A stretch of DNA of 64,000 bases from Mangifera indica (lineage: Eukaryota; Streptophyta; Magnoliopsida; Sapindales; Anacardiaceae): assembly GCF_011075055.1 (NCBI RefSeq), contig NC_058154.1, positions 10,548,475 through 10,612,474 of the forward strand, read 5' to 3'. Positions within the stretch are counted from its first letter, which is position 1. Each line of letters begins with the position of its first letter. A program made the translations under genes and the position numbers. A model generated the notes under the pieces. The model saw only the letters and a program-made list of their open reading frames with translations, had not been told where the DNA came from and did no database searches. This document shows positions 60,654 through 64,000 of this stretch, piece by piece.

Positions 60654-63600
60654 CTAAGAGTCACTTGTTGAAGGCTGACCTTCATCAGTTTCACTGTCAG
60701 AAGATGAAAGCCGGTCAGCTGTCTCATTGTCATCGTCGCTGGCTTCAGGATGATTTGTTGTCTCAACGTTCAATTCATCCTCACTGAAGAGATCCTTTTG
60801 AACAGGAACACTTTTCTGCTGCTGGGACATCATCACAGTATTGATGACTTTGAGGGCCGCAGATGCTTGATTACTATCTGAGATTGCCTCATCGGTTATC
60901 CCATATGAATTGGGTTCCTCAGAAGAATCGTCTTGTCGTGGAGGCGGCACAAAGAATGGAATCCTACCTCTCTGCCAGTCATGAAGGATCATCTTTGCTG
61001 CTGTCATTACATCAGGCTCGCCACCCTGGACACCCGTATAGAAAATATGAACTAAAGCCAGTGAATATGCTAATGGTTTTACACGATACATAATCTTCTA
61101 GTTATATTTTTTTGTGACAAAAACTTTAGGAAAAGGGAGACAGAGAAACCGGAGACTCCCTTAGATGCAATCTTAGTCAAGGGTTTAACCAAAACTTTCA
61201 GATGGTACAATCATAAATTCTGAAATCAATATCTAGATTAAGGAAGGGAAAACTACCTTCAAAAGTTTGCCAGTTGATTTGCAGAGCTGAAGTAGAAAAT
61301 CATTTTCGTCTTCCCTGACAAAAGAAGCAAACAAAGGTATAGTTTTCTATATTGCAATTTGCAAGTCTTCAAAAGATTAAATCAAATGAAAATCGTAATT
61401 ATGGTTCAGACAAACCAAGACCATTTACAAACTTGCAATTAGCAAACTATTACAGAGAAAACACGTTAAGAAAAGTACTGGGCCAGCTTTCGCACATATC
61501 ATTACAAGGTTTAGTTTCATTACTTGCAATCAAGTTTCAACAAAATGTGTACATCTAATGCATCAAAGAAAACACAAGGAAAAGCCTTAATGCTCTAGAA
61601 GTTTCATGAAGAATGAAACAAAAATAATAATAACACCAATCATAGACAAAAGAGCAGCTTACCAGTCTGCTATTTTATATGCTCTCTTGAGGTGCTCCTT
61701 CTTGACACGTTTTAAGACTTCTCCTATGTGTTCAGCAGCATCTTCCAAGTTTGTTACACGGACCTGAAAATTGTCCAATATTAAATACCCATAACTTATA
61801 CAACACGAAACACTTCAACAAAACAAGCAAGCAAACAAGGCAGACTACATATTTAATTTGATTATATTAAACAAATACAAGAAGGGACCGTACCACTCCC
61901 TTTAGTACAATATCTGTTTCAGTGTCTTTGTTCTGATAAACAACTCCAGGACAATCAATCAAGAAGATCCGTTTTGTGAGTGTTATATATTGCCACACCT
62001 TAGTCTCCCCTGGAATGGGAGCAACCTTGCATACCTTGTAAAAAGATTAATAAAGAAACAAATCTATCAGTAATAGAACCAAACAACCATCACACACATG
62101 AAATCTCCATTGAACAGAATAACAAGCTATTTCCACAACTACAAACATTAATACATCAAAAGCTTTAGAAGACTGTTACATTCTTTGTACGCAGTGTGTT
62201 GATAACTGATGACTTTCCAACATTGGGATACCCAATAAAACCAACAGATATAGCTTGCTTGTCACTCTTCAAGCGTGCAAATTGTCTCAAGACTGACAGC
62301 AGAGCACCCTGAACAAACAAATGTTAAAAATTTGGAGAGCAACAAAAAAGATGGGAAGCAACACTGTAAGGACTAACATTGAGCTACAAGCGTGCATTTG
62401 GTGCAAAGTCTTCACCCTTCAATTTCGCATTCAATTCTCAATGGGATATAGAATTGAATGCAAATTCAAAAAAGGGTGACATGATCGCCACATGGATGCT
62501 TGGAATGACAGTAATCACAGTATTCCAAGAGCTAAAAGGACATGGGAGATTCTGTTAGAATCCCAAGTGCAAGATATGAGACTTGGATCCCACATTGGAA
62601 AGTATGGGCAACTAGTGTGGGGTTTATATGGCCTTGGGCTCTCCCATCTCAATAGCTAGCTTTTGAGATGTAGTTCTCCTAAGGTTCGTATTATTTAGTA
62701 TCAGAGCCATCACCATGTCTCCCAATTGCAATCGTGCGGCGCGGGTGGTGACGTCGACATTGCAGTGTTCGCCCGGAGCTAGCAGGGAGCTAGCGCACAG
62801 CCAGCCCACGTGGGCATCGGGGCTGCGGAGTGTGGTGGTATGTTAGGATCTCAAGTACAAGGTATGAGACTTGGATCCCACATTGGAAAGTATGGGCAAC
62901 TAGTGTGGGGTTTATATGGTCTTGGACTCTCCCATCTCAATAGCTAGCTTTTGAGGTGTGGTTCTCCTAAGGTTCGTATCAGATTCCCATATAATAGTAG
63001 CAGTAGTGTGATTTGTCTACATCTACATTAAATTAATAGATTCAATTTACCTTGCCAAAAGACTTATTGATGCTAGCATGGAATGCTAAACTTGGATATT
63101 CCTTCGATAATACTCTAAGCCATCCTTTCGTAGCCCAAGCAGGAACAAGATCACACTGTGAGAAGAATTTTTTAAGAAAAAATAAAGGAAAAAAAATAAT
63201 AATGAGAATCTCAAATGACCATGAAATTTGCAACTGACCTTGTTTAATAGAAGAATCATGTGCTTATGCTTGCAATGCTCTTTCAAATGCCTCTCTAAAT
63301 GATAACATCTTGTACCTTGAGGATCTCTGGCATCCAAAACCTGCAACAGAAAATTTTTTTTAAAAAAATGAAAAAGAGGTTTCATATAAACTTGTGATCT
63401 TTTGTAGCTACAGCAGAAAAATTCTAGTTGCTCATCCATTCATCATCTGATGGATCAACTTGGGAAATATCTAATTATTTTGATTTTCTAGCTAGAACTG
63501 GTAAAGTTGTTCAAATGGGTGAACAAATATTCTCACCTACTGGTAGCAATATCTTCTACAAGATAAAATTGCACCTATTGCATATCTTGAATTCACAGAA

Positions 63601-63907
63601 AAAACCAAAACGACCTTCAAAGTTTAGAATCATGTCCTAAGAGATTGCAAGTTAATGCACTTATGTAACGTGCACAAATAATTTACCTTCTTTCTCTTTT
63701 TTTAAAATCATTATTTAAAAAAAAAAAAAGCAAAAGAAACACTGACCTGAACAACAACGTCTGATGAATCTATTACTTTGTACAATTCACCCCATATACG
63801 TTTACTTTGACCCTTCTCAAACATTGTATGCCGAACCAGATCCCTAAACCCATCTCCCTCATTTCCTTCTGCAGATGTACTGGCAGCATACTTCTGCTCA
63901 AAGGCAT
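60654..63907 (-). CDS. NUG2: Nucleolar GTP-binding protein 2 (NOG2/NUG2), 3' exons; 5' part beyond window
   Basis: Eight minus-strand exons are visible: about 63747-63907, 63239-63340, 63051-63155, 62180-62308, 61894-62034, 61663-61763, 61257-61314 and 60654-61025. The GTPase motifs appear in circularly permuted order: LLLNKCDLVPAW (G4), [18 protein letters not shown] (G1), then [11 protein letters not shown] (G3). This is the hallmark of the YlqF/YawG GTPases. Family role: maturation and export licensing of the 60S pre-ribosome in nucleolus and nucleus. [22 protein letters not shown] and [20 protein letters not shown] are family signatures. The acidic tail is short, ending [16 protein letters not shown]; a Lys-rich end known in some homologues is not seen. 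The left limit of the first listed exon (CTGTAG|ATGCC) is inferred. The intron 62309-63050 carries a TRIM element. Confidence 0.93.
62413..62479. repeat. Short hairpin-forming inverted repeat in a NOG2 intron
   Basis: Arms CACCCTTCAATTTCGCATTC.. and ..GAATGCAAATTCAAAAAAGGGTG pair with few mismatches around a loop of about 12 bases. Could be a tiny MITE or an RNA hairpin. Confidence 0.6.
62553..62981. mobile_element. TRIM: miniature LTR retrotransposon (429 bp) in a NOG2 intron
   Basis: Two 141-bp direct terminal repeats (62553-62693 and 62841-62981), both starting TGTTAG and about 92% alike by eye. Right repeat ends in CA; the left ends in TA. The 5-bp duplication GATTC stands on both sides (62548-62552, 62982-62986). 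Directly after the left repeat is TTTAGTATCAGAGCC, matching the initiator-Met tRNA primer site (TGGTATCAGAGC). The internal part is only about 147 bp and non-coding, so it must use enzymes from another element. Confidence 0.92.
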
Positions 63908-64000
63908 CTACAGAGTTAAAAAGACCAGCCTCATGAAGCGCAAAATAATTTAAGCTCAAACTCAAGAAAATGAAAAGAAACACCACCGTGATAGTAGCAA

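Overview
This is a nuclear genomic window from a flowering plant, most likely a rosid eudicot. The evidence is AT-rich intergenic DNA, many short GT-AG introns, and plant-only families (MLO, alpha-expansin, thioredoxin m with a transit peptide, KDO cytidylyltransferase, RMA-type RING ligase). No organelle, bacterial or viral replicon was seen, and no tRNA, rRNA or CRISPR array. The species cannot be named from sequence alone.

Layout. 1-2.4 kb: 3' exons of a TRF4/5-like nuclear poly(A) polymerase (+). 4.4-7.2 kb: KDSB, CMP-KDO synthetase (-), 8 exons. 9.2-10.2 kb: chloroplast thioredoxin m (+), 2 exons. 15.6-18.1 kb: RMA-type membrane-anchored RING E3 ligase (+). 20.9-25.3 kb: a dead 4.4 kb hAT transposon. 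27.7-29.5 kb: divergent alpha-expansin (+), 3 exons. 32.0-34.9 kb: Lys/Arg/Glu-rich nuclear-type protein (+), 8 exons. 38.0 kb: orphan, frameshifted first exon of a choline-transporter-like gene. 39.1-40.0 kb: 76-aa small protein with a 9-nt first coding exon. 40.4-49.1 kb: tandem family of three secreted glycine-rich (GXGX) proteins. 49.5-55.9 kb: MLO protein (-), 15 exons. 60.7-63.9 kb and beyond the right edge: nucleolar GTPase NOG2/NUG2 (-).

The space between genes is mostly small transposons. Six groups were recognised: (A) short palindromic 'TATGTGTATA' MITEs; (B) Mutator-like MITEs starting GGCCAAAAG, with 9-bp target duplications in the best copies; (C) several hAT-type MITE groups with 8-bp target duplications; (D) a 350-400 bp AT-rich repeat built on TATCATATGATA; a TRIM-type miniature LTR element in a NOG2 intron with an older relative in the expansin intron; and two LTR-like repeats in MLO introns. 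Several are nested (B in A, A in D, hAT in D), which gives relative insertion ages.

The genes are not a pathway or operon; they are independent housekeeping and cell-wall/membrane genes. The most unusual item is the glycine-rich cluster: three neighbouring paralogues share promoter, signal peptide and N-terminus, but have radically different repeat domains and C-terminal tails, one tail apparently changed by a reading-frame shift.
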